Shown piece by piece: positions 20,136 through 28,332 of a stretch of 64,000 bases of DNA. Each line of letters starts with the position of its first letter. Positions within the stretch are counted from its first letter, which is position 1. Where the stretch lies: contig CAVWQP010000004.1 of NCBI GenBank assembly GCA_963757125.1, forward strand, positions 310,001 to 374,000, read 5' to 3'. The position numbers and the translations under genes were made by a program. The notes below the pieces were generated by a model, which saw nothing but the letters and a program-made list of their open reading frames with translations, was not told the DNA's origin and searched no databases. The DNA is from CAVVSD01 sp963757125 (GTDB lineage: Bacteria > Actinomycetota > Thermoleophilia > Solirubrobacterales > Solirubrobacteraceae).

Positions 20136-21056
20136 GTGTGCCGGATCCTAGCCTACCTCGGGGAGCCGCTCCCGGTGCAGAGCCTGCTGTTCGACACCGA
20201 CAACAGCCTCGTGCGGCAGTCCTACAGCCCGCGGATGATGAACACGTTCCTCAACCTCGCGGGCTTCGGCATGAAGGCGTGGGATCCGGCGTCGCACCGC
20301 CCCGAGGAGCCGTTCACCTACCGCGCGACCGCGCTGCCGTCGTTCGACCGCAACCTGCGGTTCATCTCGTCCAAGGTCGCGTCGACCTGCCTCGTCGCGC
20401 ACGTCCGCGGGGTCACCTACTCCGGCGAGGCCGTGGTCGCCGACACGAACCTGCATCCCTTCCACTTCGGCGGCACGCGCCTCGTCCTCGCGCACAACGG
20501 GCACCTGCGGCAGTTCTCGCGCATGCGCTACGCGCTCGTCGAGCACGTGCGCCCGGAGCTCGCCCGGCACATCGAGGGGACCACCGACTCCGAGTGGATC
20601 TACGCGCTGATCCTGTCGCAGCTCGACGATCCCTACGGGCTGCCCGACACGCGCGAGCTGGCCGATGCCGTCGCCGGCGCCCTGCGGATCCTGCGCACGG
20701 TCCGCGCGGAGCACGGCATCGACACCTCCTCGCCGGTCAACCTCTGCGTCTCGAGCGGCCGGGCCGTCGTGGCGACGCGCCTGTCGTTCGACTACGGCTG
20801 GTACCCGCCCGAGGACGAGATGCTCGAGACCGACCTCCCGTTCGTGAGCCTCTGGTACGCGATCGGCGGCGAGTACGCCGAGCGCGACGGGAGCTGGCAG
20901 ATGACGCCCGGTGAACCGCCCCGCTCCGTCATCATCGCCTCCGAGCCGCTGACGACCGACTTCTCGACGTGGCTCGAGGTGCCGGAGTACTCGATGCTGA
21001 CCGCCGAGATCACGCCGGACGGGCTCGAGTTCGAGACTCGCGACCTGGATGTCTGA
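20136..21056 (+). CDS. Class II glutamine amidotransferase (Ntn hydrolase)
   Basis: A 306-residue YafJ/GATase_4-type protein that should release ammonia from glutamine or hydrolyse a gamma-glutamyl bond. The start is fixed by chemistry: GTG 20136 makes Cys residue 2, the N-terminal nucleophile, in MCRILAYLG. An upstream ATG at 20121 would bury it. Other motifs are LVAHVRGVTYSG and LVLAHNGHLRQF. There is no attached synthetase domain. The next gene, a dual cyclic-nucleotide sensor, overlaps by eight bases, so activity may be tied to cNMP signalling. The acceptor is unknown. Confidence 0.85.
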   Translation: MCRILAYLGEPLPVQSLLFDTDNSLVRQSYSPRMMNTFLNLAGFGMKAWDPASHRPEEPFTYRATALPSFDRNLRFISSKVASTCLVAHVRGVTYSGEAVVADTNLHPFHFGGTRLVLAHNGHLRQFSRMRYALVEHVRPELARHIEGTTDSEWIYALILSQLDDPYGLPDTRELADAVAGALRILRTVRAEHGIDTSSPVNLCVSSGRAVVATRLSFDYGWYPPEDEMLETDLPFVSLWYAIGGEYAERDGSWQMTPGEPPRSVIIASEPLTTDFSTWLEVPEYSMLTAEITPDGLEFETRDLDV

Positions 21057-22011
21057 CCGCGAGACCGTCGAGTTCCTCGCCGGCGTGCCGCTCCTGGCCG
21101 GCCGCGGCGAGGCCGACCTGGTCGAGCTGGCGCGGCTCATGCGCCGGCGCACGGTGCCGGAGGGCCAGTACCTCTGGCGCCAGGGCGACCGGGCCCGGGA
21201 GCTCGTGTTCATCGTCGACGGCGTCGTCTCCAAGCTGCTGGACCTGAGCGGCGATCGCACGGCGGAGCTCGGGCGGTCCGGCCCGCGGGACGTCGTCGGC
21301 GAGATCGGGCTGCTCGACGGCCAGGGGCACGCGATGAGCATGCGCGTCGCCGAGACGGCGACGGTGCTCGCGCTCGGCCGGCAGGACTTCGCCGCGCTGC
21401 TGGCCGGTCAGCACCCGTCGGCGTTCAGGCTGAAGCGCCACCTCGCCGAGCTCCTGACCGCGCGGCTGCGCTCGCAGCTCGAGCATCTCGCCGAGTCACT
21501 CGGCGGGCGGCCGTGGCACGACCCCGCCGCGGCGCTGGCCGAGCTGGAGGAGTGCAAGGCGCCCGACAGCCGGTACGTCCGCAGGATGACGACGTTCCAC
21601 GACTTCGATCCGCTGGCGCTCTGGGGCTTCCTGACCTCCGGCCACTACGTCCGGTGCCCCCCGGGCCGCGTGCTGCTGGCCGAGGGGACGCCCTCGACCG
21701 CCTTCTACCTGACGATCAACGGCGCGGTCGAGAAGGTGCTGGTGCGCGGCGACCGCCGCATCCGCGTCGGGCTGGCGGGCCCCGGCAAGGCGTTCGGCTA
21801 CGAGAGCCTCATCGACGGGCTGCCGTCGCCGGTCACGGCGATCACCCGGGAGCGCGCGTGCCTCCTCGTCATCCCGCACGACCTCTTCGGGCGCCTGTTC
21901 GAGGGCGAGGACGCGGTCTCCCGCGGCTTCCTCGACGTCATCCAGAAGGACCTCATGACCGCGCTGCGCGAGACGCTGCGCCCACGCGCCCGGCTCGCGG
22001 CGAGCGTCTAG
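21049..22011 (+). CDS. Protein with two cyclic nucleotide-binding domains
   Basis: A 320-residue protein with two cNMP-binding-like beta rolls, about residues 10-130 (EFLAGVPLLAGRGEADLVEL, VGEIGLLDG) and 195-310 (LLAEGTPSTAFYLTINGAVEKV, FGYESLIDG). No DNA-binding helix-turn-helix follows, so it is not a Crp regulator. It overlaps the amidotransferase gene by eight bases and probably acts with it. Neither roll shows a perfect phosphate-binding cassette, so the ligand may not be cAMP. Confidence 0.75.
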   Translation: MSDRETVEFLAGVPLLAGRGEADLVELARLMRRRTVPEGQYLWRQGDRARELVFIVDGVVSKLLDLSGDRTAELGRSGPRDVVGEIGLLDGQGHAMSMRVAETATVLALGRQDFAALLAGQHPSAFRLKRHLAELLTARLRSQLEHLAESLGGRPWHDPAAALAELEECKAPDSRYVRRMTTFHDFDPLALWGFLTSGHYVRCPPGRVLLAEGTPSTAFYLTINGAVEKVLVRGDRRIRVGLAGPGKAFGYESLIDGLPSPVTAITRERACLLVIPHDLFGRLFEGEDAVSRGFLDVIQKDLMTALRETLRPRARLAASV

Positions 22012-22017
22012 CGCCCG

Positions 22018-23730
22018 TCAGGCGGCGAGCGCGCCGCCGCCGACCGGTGACCGGTAGGCGGGGACGAGCGCGGCGGGCAGCGCGTGCGAGAAGAGGAAGC
22101 CCTGGCCGAGCTCGCAGCCGTGCTCGAGCAGGAAGCTGCGCTGGGCCTCCGTCTCGATCCCCTCGGCCAGCGGCTCGAGGCCGAGGCTGCGCGTCAGGCC
22201 GACGATCCCCGAGACGAGCACCGCCGCCGACGGCTCGGGCAGGTCGCGGATGAACGACCGATCGATCTTCAGCATGGTCATCGCGAGCTGGTGCAGGCGT
22301 GCCAGCGACGAGTGCCCGGTCCCGAAGTCGTCGATCGCCACGCGGACGCCGCGGGCGTGCAGCGCGTCGACGATCGCCTCGTTGCTGTCGGGGTGCTCCA
22401 TGGCCGTCGACTCGGTGATCTCGAGCATGAGCCGGCCGGGCGCGATGCCGAACGACTCGACGATGCCGAGGACGGACTCCATCGCCGTCAGACGCCAGAA
22501 GCGCGACGGGAGGTTGACCGAGACGTAGAGCTCGAGCCCTTCCGCGGCCCAGGTGCGCGACTGCCGGCAGGCCTCGGTGACGACCCACTCGGAGATGCGC
22601 GTGATCGCCCCGGTGCGCTCGGCGAGCGGGATGAACGCGTCGGGCCCGACGAGCCCGCGGTCCGGGTCGTGCCAGCGGATGAGGGCCTCGACGCCGAGCA
22701 TCGCGCCGTCCTCCAGGCGCACGAGCGGCTGGTAGTGCAGCTCGAACTCGTCGCGGTCCAGCGCACGGCGCAGGCGGCCCGCCTCGGAGAGGCGCAGGAG
22801 CGGCGTGGGCGCGGTGGGGCCGCCGGCGACGGCGTGCCCGTCGCGGCCGCACTCCTTCGCGCGGTACATCGCGATGTCGGCGCGCTTCAGGAGATCCCCC
22901 GCGGTGTCGGCGTCGCCGGGGAACGTGGCGATCCCGATGCTCGCGCTGGCGTAGACGTCGACGCCCGCGACGACGACCGGCGGCGTGAGCGCTTTGCGGA
23001 CACGCTCGGCCAGCGCGATCGCGTGGTCGACGGCCGTCGCGCCCTCGGCCGGCTCGATGTCGGGGAGGAGGATGAGGAACTCGTCGCCGCCCTGACGGGC
23101 GACCGTGTCGGTCCCGCGGACGGTCTCGCAGAGCCGCCCGGCGACGGCGCGCAGGAGCTCGTCGCCCGCCGCGTGGCCGAAGTCGTCGTTGACGAGCTTG
23201 AAGTCGTCGAGGTCCACGAAGAGGACCGCGACGTGCGTGCCGGCGCGGCGCGACCGCGCGAGGGCGAGGTCGAGGTGCTCGGTGAGCATCGCGCGGTTCG
23301 GCAGGCCGGTGAGCGCGTCGTGGAAGGCGAGGTGCGACAGCTCGGCCTCGAGCTGCTTGCGTGCGCTGATGTCGAAGATCGCGCCGTCCAGCAGCGTGAC
23401 CTCGCCGCGCTCGTCGGTCGCCCCGCGGCCCTGTTCGTGGACCCACCGGATCGTGCCGTCGGCGTGCAGGACGCGGTAGTCGATCGTGAAGGGCTCGTGG
23501 CGCTCCACCGCCGCGACGACCGCGCGCTCGACCTCGCTGCGGTCGTCGGGGTGGATGACGCTCTCGTAGGTGCGGACGGCGTTGCCGATGAAGTCCGACG
23601 CCGGGTGACCCGTGATGTGCTCGATCTCGCGGCTCATGAACCGCATCTCCCAGTCGGAGCTCAGCTCGCAGCGGTAGATCGCCCCGGGGACGTTGGCCAC
23701 CACATTCGCGAGCCACTGGTCGAGGTTCAT
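22018..23730 (-). CDS. PAS-GGDEF-EAL cyclic-di-GMP enzyme
   Basis: A 570-residue signalling protein. A PAS domain (about residues 10-125, ending in a PAC-like RWVHEQGRG segment) is followed by a GGDEF domain with intact RQGGDEF and an EAL domain with GVEALIRW, DDFGTGHSSL and LKIDRSFI. Both catalytic signatures are intact, so it could make and degrade c-di-GMP. No transmembrane segment. ATG 23730 (MNLDQWLANV) is used; in-frame ATGs at 23778 and 23790 would add short leaders. It converges on the cNMP-sensor gene. Confidence 0.88.
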   Translation of the reverse strand: MNLDQWLANVVANVPGAIYRCELSSDWEMRFMSREIEHITGHPASDFIGNAVRTYESVIHPDDRSEVERAVVAAVERHEPFTIDYRVLHADGTIRWVHEQGRGATDERGEVTLLDGAIFDISARKQLEAELSHLAFHDALTGLPNRAMLTEHLDLALARSRRAGTHVAVLFVDLDDFKLVNDDFGHAAGDELLRAVAGRLCETVRGTDTVARQGGDEFLILLPDIEPAEGATAVDHAIALAERVRKALTPPVVVAGVDVYASASIGIATFPGDADTAGDLLKRADIAMYRAKECGRDGHAVAGGPTAPTPLLRLSEAGRLRRALDRDEFELHYQPLVRLEDGAMLGVEALIRWHDPDRGLVGPDAFIPLAERTGAITRISEWVVTEACRQSRTWAAEGLELYVSVNLPSRFWRLTAMESVLGIVESFGIAPGRLMLEITESTAMEHPDSNEAIVDALHARGVRVAIDDFGTGHSSLARLHQLAMTMLKIDRSFIRDLPEPSAAVLVSGIVGLTRSLGLEPLAEGIETEAQRSFLLEHGCELGQGFLFSHALPAALVPAYRSPVGGGALAA

Positions 23731-23887
23731 CTTCTTCGTGTGATCGGCCGGCGGCGGCAGGACTGAAGCTCCTGCCATCGTTCTCGACATCCCGTCGCAT
23801 CCGCGCTCACCGGACCCGCCGGACCTGCCCGCCGATGCACCGCATCTGGCCACGGCGACGATCTCCGAGGAGGATGGCCTCGAGGCC

Positions 23888-24385
23888 GTGATCCTCGACG
23901 GCGCCGATCTGTCCGAGGCGCGCCTGCGGCGGCTGTCGGTGGTCGACGTGCGCGTGAGCGGCGGCAGTCTCGCGAATGCGGCCGGCCGCGGGTCGCGCTG
24001 GGTCCGCGTCGAGCTGGTCGGGGTGCGCCTCACCGGGCTGGACCTGCCGGAGGCCGACCTGCGCGACGTCGTCGTCCGCGACTGCCGCGCCGATCTGACG
24101 TCGTTCGCGCGGTCGCGCCTGGAGCGCGTGTGGTTCGAGCGCTGCGAGCTGACCGAGGCCGACTTCCTCGATGCGGATCTCCGCGAGGTGCGCTTCGTCG
24201 ACTGCGACCTCAGCCGCACCGACTTCCGCGGCGCACGGCTGCAGTCGTGCGAGCTGCGCGGCGTGCGCCTCGACGGCATGCAGGGCGTGGAGCGGCTGCG
24301 CGGCGCGGCGATGCCGATGCTCGACGTGATCGACAACGCCGCGACGCTGGCCGCGGCCCTCGGGCTGCGGGTCCTCGACGACTGA
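23888..24385 (+). CDS. Pentapeptide-repeat-like protein
   Basis: A 165-residue right-handed quadrilateral beta-helix protein with A(D/N)Lxx-type repeats (LDGADLSEARL, LPEADLRDV, LTEADFLDADL, LSRTDFRGARL), ending in GVERLRGAAMP. Such proteins are scaffolds or protect gyrase; none of those roles is shown here. GTG 23888 is the first canonical start, but in-frame sequence that looks like the family's N-terminus (PDLPADAPHLATATISEEDG) extends back to about 23770. The true start may be a rare codon upstream, or hidden by an indel. Confidence 0.7.
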   Translation: MILDGADLSEARLRRLSVVDVRVSGGSLANAAGRGSRWVRVELVGVRLTGLDLPEADLRDVVVRDCRADLTSFARSRLERVWFERCELTEADFLDADLREVRFVDCDLSRTDFRGARLQSCELRGVRLDGMQGVERLRGAAMPMLDVIDNAATLAAALGLRVLDD

Positions 24386-24388
24386 GGC

Positions 24389-24829
24389 TCAGTACAGGTC
24401 GGCCGGCGCGCGGTCGAGGAACATGTGCAGGCCGGGCGCGGCGGACTCCGCGAAGCCGAAGCGGCGGTACAGCTCGTGCGCGTCGGCCGTCGCGAGGTGC
24501 CAGCGGCGCAGGCCCTGCAGCTCCGGGTGCGCGAGGACGCACTCCACGAGCGCGACCCCGAGGCCCCGCCCCCGGTACTGCGGCAGGACGAACACGTCCC
24601 CGAGGTAGGCGAAGACGGCGCGGTCGCTCACGACGCGCGCGAAGCCGGCCTGCGCGCCGCCGGCGTCGTAGAGGCCGAACGGCAGCGAGTTCTCGATCGA
24701 GCGCTCGACGATCTCGACCGGCACCCCCTCCGACCAGTACGCCCCGCGCAGGAAGCCGGCGATGACGGGCAGGTCCAGGCGGGCGCGGTCGGTCGAGACC
24801 TCGAAGCCGTTCTCCAGCGTCCAGTCCAT
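24389..24829 (-). CDS. GNAT-family N-acetyltransferase
   Basis: A 146-residue GCN5-related acetyltransferase. Motif A is visible as LGDVFVLPQYRGRGLGVALV (acetyl-CoA pyrophosphate loop RGRGLG) and motif B as LYRRFGF. Start ATG 24829, four bases after the cupin gene's stop, so the two are probably co-transcribed. Substrate unknown. Confidence 0.8.
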   Translation of the reverse strand: MDWTLENGFEVSTDRARLDLPVIAGFLRGAYWSEGVPVEIVERSIENSLPFGLYDAGGAQAGFARVVSDRAVFAYLGDVFVLPQYRGRGLGVALVECVLAHPELQGLRRWHLATADAHELYRRFGFAESAAPGLHMFLDRAPADLY

Positions 24830-24833
24830 CGCG

Positions 24834-25307
24834 TCAGACGCCCGGGTGGCCGGCCCAGTAGTCGACGCCCGCGGACCGCGGCACGATGACATCGTCCTCT
24901 GGATTGCCCGTCCAGATCCCGACCTTGTCGCTGTCGGGGTACGTCGTGGCCGTCGGCACGACGACGGTCGACCACATGAGGATCCTCACCGGCGCGTCGG
25001 AGTCGTTGCGGATCTCATGCGCGCCCTCGGGCCCGATGGGGAAGAAGACGACGTCCAGCGGCTTCAACTCCGTCACGCCCTCCGGTGTCCGCAGCGACGG
25101 GCGCCCGTCCAGGACGAGGAGCCACTCCTCCTCGCCGTGCTCGTAGTGGTAGGGCGAGCCACCCTCGCCGGGTGCGATGACGTACAGCGACGCGCCGGTC
25201 TGACGCGCGCCGAGGTCCCTGCCGAACCGGAACATCTCCGCCCGGTATCCGGGCGGGTCCTCGGGGTCGGCCTTCGTCTCGGGGTCCGTCAGGTTCACTC
25301 GGCGCAT
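24834..25307 (-). CDS. Cupin-domain protein
   Basis: A 157-residue single-domain cupin. Motif 1 is YHYEHGEEEWLLVLDG and motif 2 PLDVVFFPIGPEGAHEI, with His/Glu metal ligands present. A TAGCCT -10 box six bases before ATG 25307 predicts a leaderless mRNA. That promoter lies inside the 3' end of the upstream acetyltransferase gene, giving a separate transcription unit with the GNAT gene. Role unknown. Confidence 0.8.
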   Translation of the reverse strand: MRRVNLTDPETKADPEDPPGYRAEMFRFGRDLGARQTGASLYVIAPGEGGSPYHYEHGEEEWLLVLDGRPSLRTPEGVTELKPLDVVFFPIGPEGAHEIRNDSDAPVRILMWSTVVVPTATTYPDSDKVGIWTGNPEDDVIVPRSAGVDYWAGHPGV

Positions 25308-25313
25308 GCCGCG

Positions 25314-25319
25314 AGGCTA
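25314..25319 (-). promoter_or_regulatory. -10 box TAGCCT, leaderless (cupin-GNAT)
   Basis: TAGCCT, six bases, ATG 25307. It overlaps the stop codon of the acetyltransferase gene at 25317. Confidence 0.55.
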
Positions 25320-25958
25320 CGTCCCCAGGCCCGTCGCGATCTCCTGCAGGCGCGCCGGGTCGCCGGCCATGATCTCGCGCGCGTGGGCGGTCACCGCCTC
25401 GGCCGGCCAGTCCCACCACCTGGCGGCGAGGAGACGCTCGACGTCCGCGTCGTCGTAGCGGCGCCGCACGACGCGGGCGGGGTTGCCGGCGACGATCGCG
25501 TAGGGCGGGACGTCGGCGGTCACGACGCTCGCCGCCGCCACGATCGCGCCGTCGCCGATCGTCACGCCGGGGAGGACGAGCGCCTGGTACCCGAGCCAGA
25601 CGTCGTTGCCGACGACGGTGTCGCCGCGGCTGGGCGCGCTCACGACGAGGTCCATGGTGTCCGCCCAGTCGCCGCCGAAGATGCCGAACGGGTACGTCGA
25701 CGGGCCGAGGTCGGCGTGGTTGGCGCCGCCCATGACGAAGCGCACGCCCGCAGCGATCGCGCAGTACCGGCCGATGACGAGACGTTCGGGGCCGAACGCA
25801 TACAGGACGGCGTCGGTCTCGAACTCGGTCGCGCGCTCCGGGTGGTCGTAGTACGTGAAGTCGCCGACCACGATCTTCGGGCTGCGCACGAGCGGCTTCA
25901 GGAAGACGACGCGGTCCTGGCCGGCGACGGGGTGCAGCGTGCCCGGGTCGGGGCTCAT
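25317..25958 (-). CDS. Hexapeptide-repeat acetyltransferase (CatB/Vat-like)
   Basis: A 213-residue left-handed beta-helix O-acetyltransferase of the xenobiotic (streptogramin/chloramphenicol) group. The catalytic histidine is in GGANHADL. The coil region reads VVGNDVWLGYQALVLPGVTIGDG and ends VAGNPARVVRRR. Relatives acetylate chloramphenicol or virginiamycin, but most environmental members have unknown substrates, so resistance should not be assumed. Divergent from the LOV phosphatase gene across 34 bp. Confidence 0.82.
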   Translation of the reverse strand: MSPDPGTLHPVAGQDRVVFLKPLVRSPKIVVGDFTYYDHPERATEFETDAVLYAFGPERLVIGRYCAIAAGVRFVMGGANHADLGPSTYPFGIFGGDWADTMDLVVSAPSRGDTVVGNDVWLGYQALVLPGVTIGDGAIVAAASVVTADVPPYAIVAGNPARVVRRRYDDADVERLLAARWWDWPAEAVTAHAREIMAGDPARLQEIATGLGT

Positions 25959-25992
25959 GCGACTGAGTATCCCGGGTAGGCCCGACCTTCAG

Positions 25993-27138
25993 ATGTCCCA
26001 CGACGACCTCACCTACGCGCTCCCGGTAGCGCAGGCGCTGGCCGAGACGGCGGTCGGCGTGACGCTCGCCGACGTCCGCGATCCCGAGCTGCCGCTCGTC
26101 TACGTCAACGAGGCGTTCACGCGACTCACCGGCTACACGAGCGACGAGGCGCTCGGCCGCAACTGCCGCTTCCTGCAGGGCCCCGAGACCGAGCGCGCCG
26201 CCGTGCAGCGCATCCGGGATGCCCTCGCCGGGATGCGCGAGACGCGCGTGACCCTGCTGAACTACCGGCGCGATGGCACGCCCTTCCACAACGAGCTGCT
26301 CATCGCCCCCGTCCACGACGACGACGGCGTGGTCACCCACGTCGTCGGGATGCAGCTCGACGTGACGCACACCGTGACGGAGGCCATGCGCCTGCGCGAC
26401 GAGCGCGACGTGCTCCAGGCCGAGGTCGCCGAGCTCAAGGCCCTGCGCGACGTCCTCACCCCGAGGGAGATCCCCGCGGTCCCCGGATGGGAGATCTCGG
26501 CGCGCTACCTCGCGGCGAGCTCGCTGGCGGGCGACTTCCACCTCGTCGCGCCCGACGGCGATGGCACGACCATCGTGGCCATCGGGGACGCCATCGGCCA
26601 CGGGGCGAACGCCGCGCAGCAGGCGTCCTTCGTGCGCGCGAGTCTCGCGACGTTCGCCGCCTACACCTCCGAGCCCGACCGGCTGCTGGGCCTCGCCAAC
26701 GCCTCGCTCATCGAGCGCGTCGGGATGAGCGGGCGCTTCTCGACCTGCGCGTGCCTGGCCGTGCGGGCCGACGGCGGCGTGGACATCGCCCTCGCCGGGC
26801 ACCCGGCGCCGCTGCGGCTCGACACCGGGGAGCCGGCCGAGGTCGAGCGCCGCGGCCCGCCGCTCGGCGTCGCGCTGGACATCCAGCCGTCCCGCACGAG
26901 CCTGACGCTCGCGCCGGGCGAGGGCCTGCTGCTCTACACCGACGGCATCACCGAGGCCCGCGTGTCGCCGGGCTCGCAGGAGCGGCTGGGCGAGGAGGGC
27001 CTGCGCGACGCGCTCGTCGCCGGCGCGGGCCGCGACACGACCGCGACAGTCGACGCGCTGCTGCAGGTCACGCCCGACATCGCGGCCGGCACGCCGTCCG
27101 ACGACGTCTGCCTGGTCGCCCTCCGTCGATGCGCCTGA
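25993..27138 (+). CDS. LOV photoreceptor - PP2C (SpoIIE/RsbU) phosphatase
   Basis: A 381-residue two-domain protein. Residues 10-130 form a LOV-type PAS domain with the photo-adduct motif GRNCRFLQ (C58), the flavin-contacting NYRRDG and FHNELLIAPV strands, and the terminal Gln in VGMQLDVT. A short coiled linker (LRDERDVLQAEVAELKALRD) leads to a SpoIIE-type PP2C domain. Its metal aspartates lie in AGDF, IGDAIGHG, LLYTDGITEA and SDDVCLV. Expected role: blue-light-controlled dephosphorylation of an anti-sigma-factor antagonist. No such partner is encoded in the window. The MBL gene downstream overlaps by ten bases. Confidence 0.88.
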   Translation: MSHDDLTYALPVAQALAETAVGVTLADVRDPELPLVYVNEAFTRLTGYTSDEALGRNCRFLQGPETERAAVQRIRDALAGMRETRVTLLNYRRDGTPFHNELLIAPVHDDDGVVTHVVGMQLDVTHTVTEAMRLRDERDVLQAEVAELKALRDVLTPREIPAVPGWEISARYLAASSLAGDFHLVAPDGDGTTIVAIGDAIGHGANAAQQASFVRASLATFAAYTSEPDRLLGLANASLIERVGMSGRFSTCACLAVRADGGVDIALAGHPAPLRLDTGEPAEVERRGPPLGVALDIQPSRTSLTLAPGEGLLLYTDGITEARVSPGSQERLGEEGLRDALVAGAGRDTTATVDALLQVTPDIAAGTPSDDVCLVALRRCA

Positions 27139-27914
27139 CGGTCCTCGGCTCGGGCTCGCCGCGCCCGGACCCGCAGCGGTCGCAGCCCGCTGCGCTCCTG
27201 ACGATCGGCGGCGAGCACGTGCTCGTCGACTGCGGCGACGGCACGATGCGTCGTCTCGTGGAGGCCGGGGTCGACGCCGCGTCGGTGACCCGGGTCGTCC
27301 TCACCCACCTGCACTGGGACCACGTCCTGGGCCTGCCCGCGTTCGCCTGGGGCTCGTGGGGCCTCGGGCGACGGCGGCTCGAGGTGTGGGGTCCGGCCGG
27401 CACCGCCGACCTGCTGCGCACGACGCTCCAGGCGCCGTTCGCCGAGCAGGCCGCCTGGGTCGCGACGCTGGGGTGGGATCCGGCGGGCTGGGACGACGTC
27501 GACGTCCACGAGGTCGGCGACGGCGCGACGGTCGACGTCGGCGGCGGGCGCCTGACGTTCGGCCGCGTCCACCACCCGCCCATCGAGGCCTACGGCGTGC
27601 GCGCCGAGCACGACGGCGCGGTCGTGACGATCTCCGGCGACACGACCGAGTGCGACGAGGTCGTCGCGCTCGCCCGCGACGCCGACCTGCTGCTCATGGA
27701 CGCCTGCGCGCCCGCGCCCGACCATCCGCTCGCCGGCTTCCACGCGACGCCCGCCGACGCCGGGAGCGTGGCGGCCCGCGCACGCGCCGCGCGCCTGATC
27801 CTCACCCACCTGCTGCCGGAGGCGGACCCGGAGCACGTGGCCGGCCAGGCGTGCGGGCGCTTCGCCGGCGCGGTCGAGGTCGCGCACGACCTGGACGCCC
27901 ACGACGTCCCGTAG
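27129..27914 (+). CDS. MBL-fold metallo-hydrolase (RNase Z-like)
   Basis: A 261-residue metallo-beta-lactamase-fold hydrolase. It has the full HxHxDH motif in LTHLHWDHVLGL, an N-terminal LGSGSPRPDPQR typical of the RNase Z/arylsulfatase-like subgroup, the third-metal region ISGDTTECD and the distal histidine in LTHLLPEAD. It overlaps the LOV phosphatase gene by ten bases. It lacks the exosite arm of tRNase Z, so a small-molecule phosphodiesterase or esterase is likelier. Confidence 0.82.
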   Translation: MRLTVLGSGSPRPDPQRSQPAALLTIGGEHVLVDCGDGTMRRLVEAGVDAASVTRVVLTHLHWDHVLGLPAFAWGSWGLGRRRLEVWGPAGTADLLRTTLQAPFAEQAAWVATLGWDPAGWDDVDVHEVGDGATVDVGGGRLTFGRVHHPPIEAYGVRAEHDGAVVTISGDTTECDEVVALARDADLLLMDACAPAPDHPLAGFHATPADAGSVAARARAARLILTHLLPEADPEHVAGQACGRFAGAVEVAHDLDAHDVP

Positions 27915-27917
27915 CGT
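27912..27917 (+). promoter_or_regulatory. -10 box TAGCGT upstream of a decayed gene
   Basis: TAGCGT overlapping the MBL stop codon, seven bases before ATG 27925. It looks like a leaderless promoter left in front of a broken gene. Confidence 0.4.
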
Positions 27918-27924
27918 CCCGCCG

Positions 27925-28332
27925 ATGGCGAGGAGGTCGGGCCCGCCGCCTGGCCGGCATCACCGCGGTGACGGGCCCCTCCAGCACCCGTGGCCGACAC
28001 GGAGGCCGGGCAGGTCGTGTCCTGGGCGCTCGTCGAGGAGGGCGGGGACCCCGTCGTCCTCGGCGTCCGACTCGGCGTCGCCGACGGCCTCATCGGCGAG
28101 ATCGAGACCCTCGCGTGCCGCCCTCGCCGTCGACCCGGAGCGCGGCCTCGTCGCGCCCGCGTTCCGCTTCGACCACCCGGGGCCGACCGAGGCCAACGGC
28201 TTCGAGTCGCGCTACGCCGAGCCCAACGGCATGGTGATCATGGAGATCTGGAAGGTCGATGCGGGCGAGATCGTCCACGTCGAGTCGATCCTCGACGTGT
28301 TCGAGTACGGCCGGCCGCTCGGCCGGGGCTAG
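27925..28332 (+). pseudogene. Remnant of a DUF8021-like gene
   Basis: The intact homologue is the 293-residue gene at 31246-32127. Here VADTEAGQVVSWALVEE...GEIETLA (frame of GTG 27990) matches its residues about 62-102. AVDPERGLVAPAFRFDHPG...DVFEYG (next frame) matches its C-terminus. The intervening stretch of about 110 residues and the N-terminal 60 are missing, and the frame shifts by one base at about 28105-28112. ATG 27925 has a good promoter but reads into an unrelated frame. An internally deleted, frameshifted copy is the simplest reading. It converges with the SMP-30 gene. Confidence 0.55.

Noticed and set aside
21049..22011. The dual cNMP protein as a Crp-type regulator
   Set aside because: No helix-turn-helix follows either beta roll.
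25317..25958. The CatB/Vat-like acetyltransferase as an antibiotic-resistance gene
   Set aside because: The family is broad, nothing in the context supports drug resistance, and no mobile element is near.
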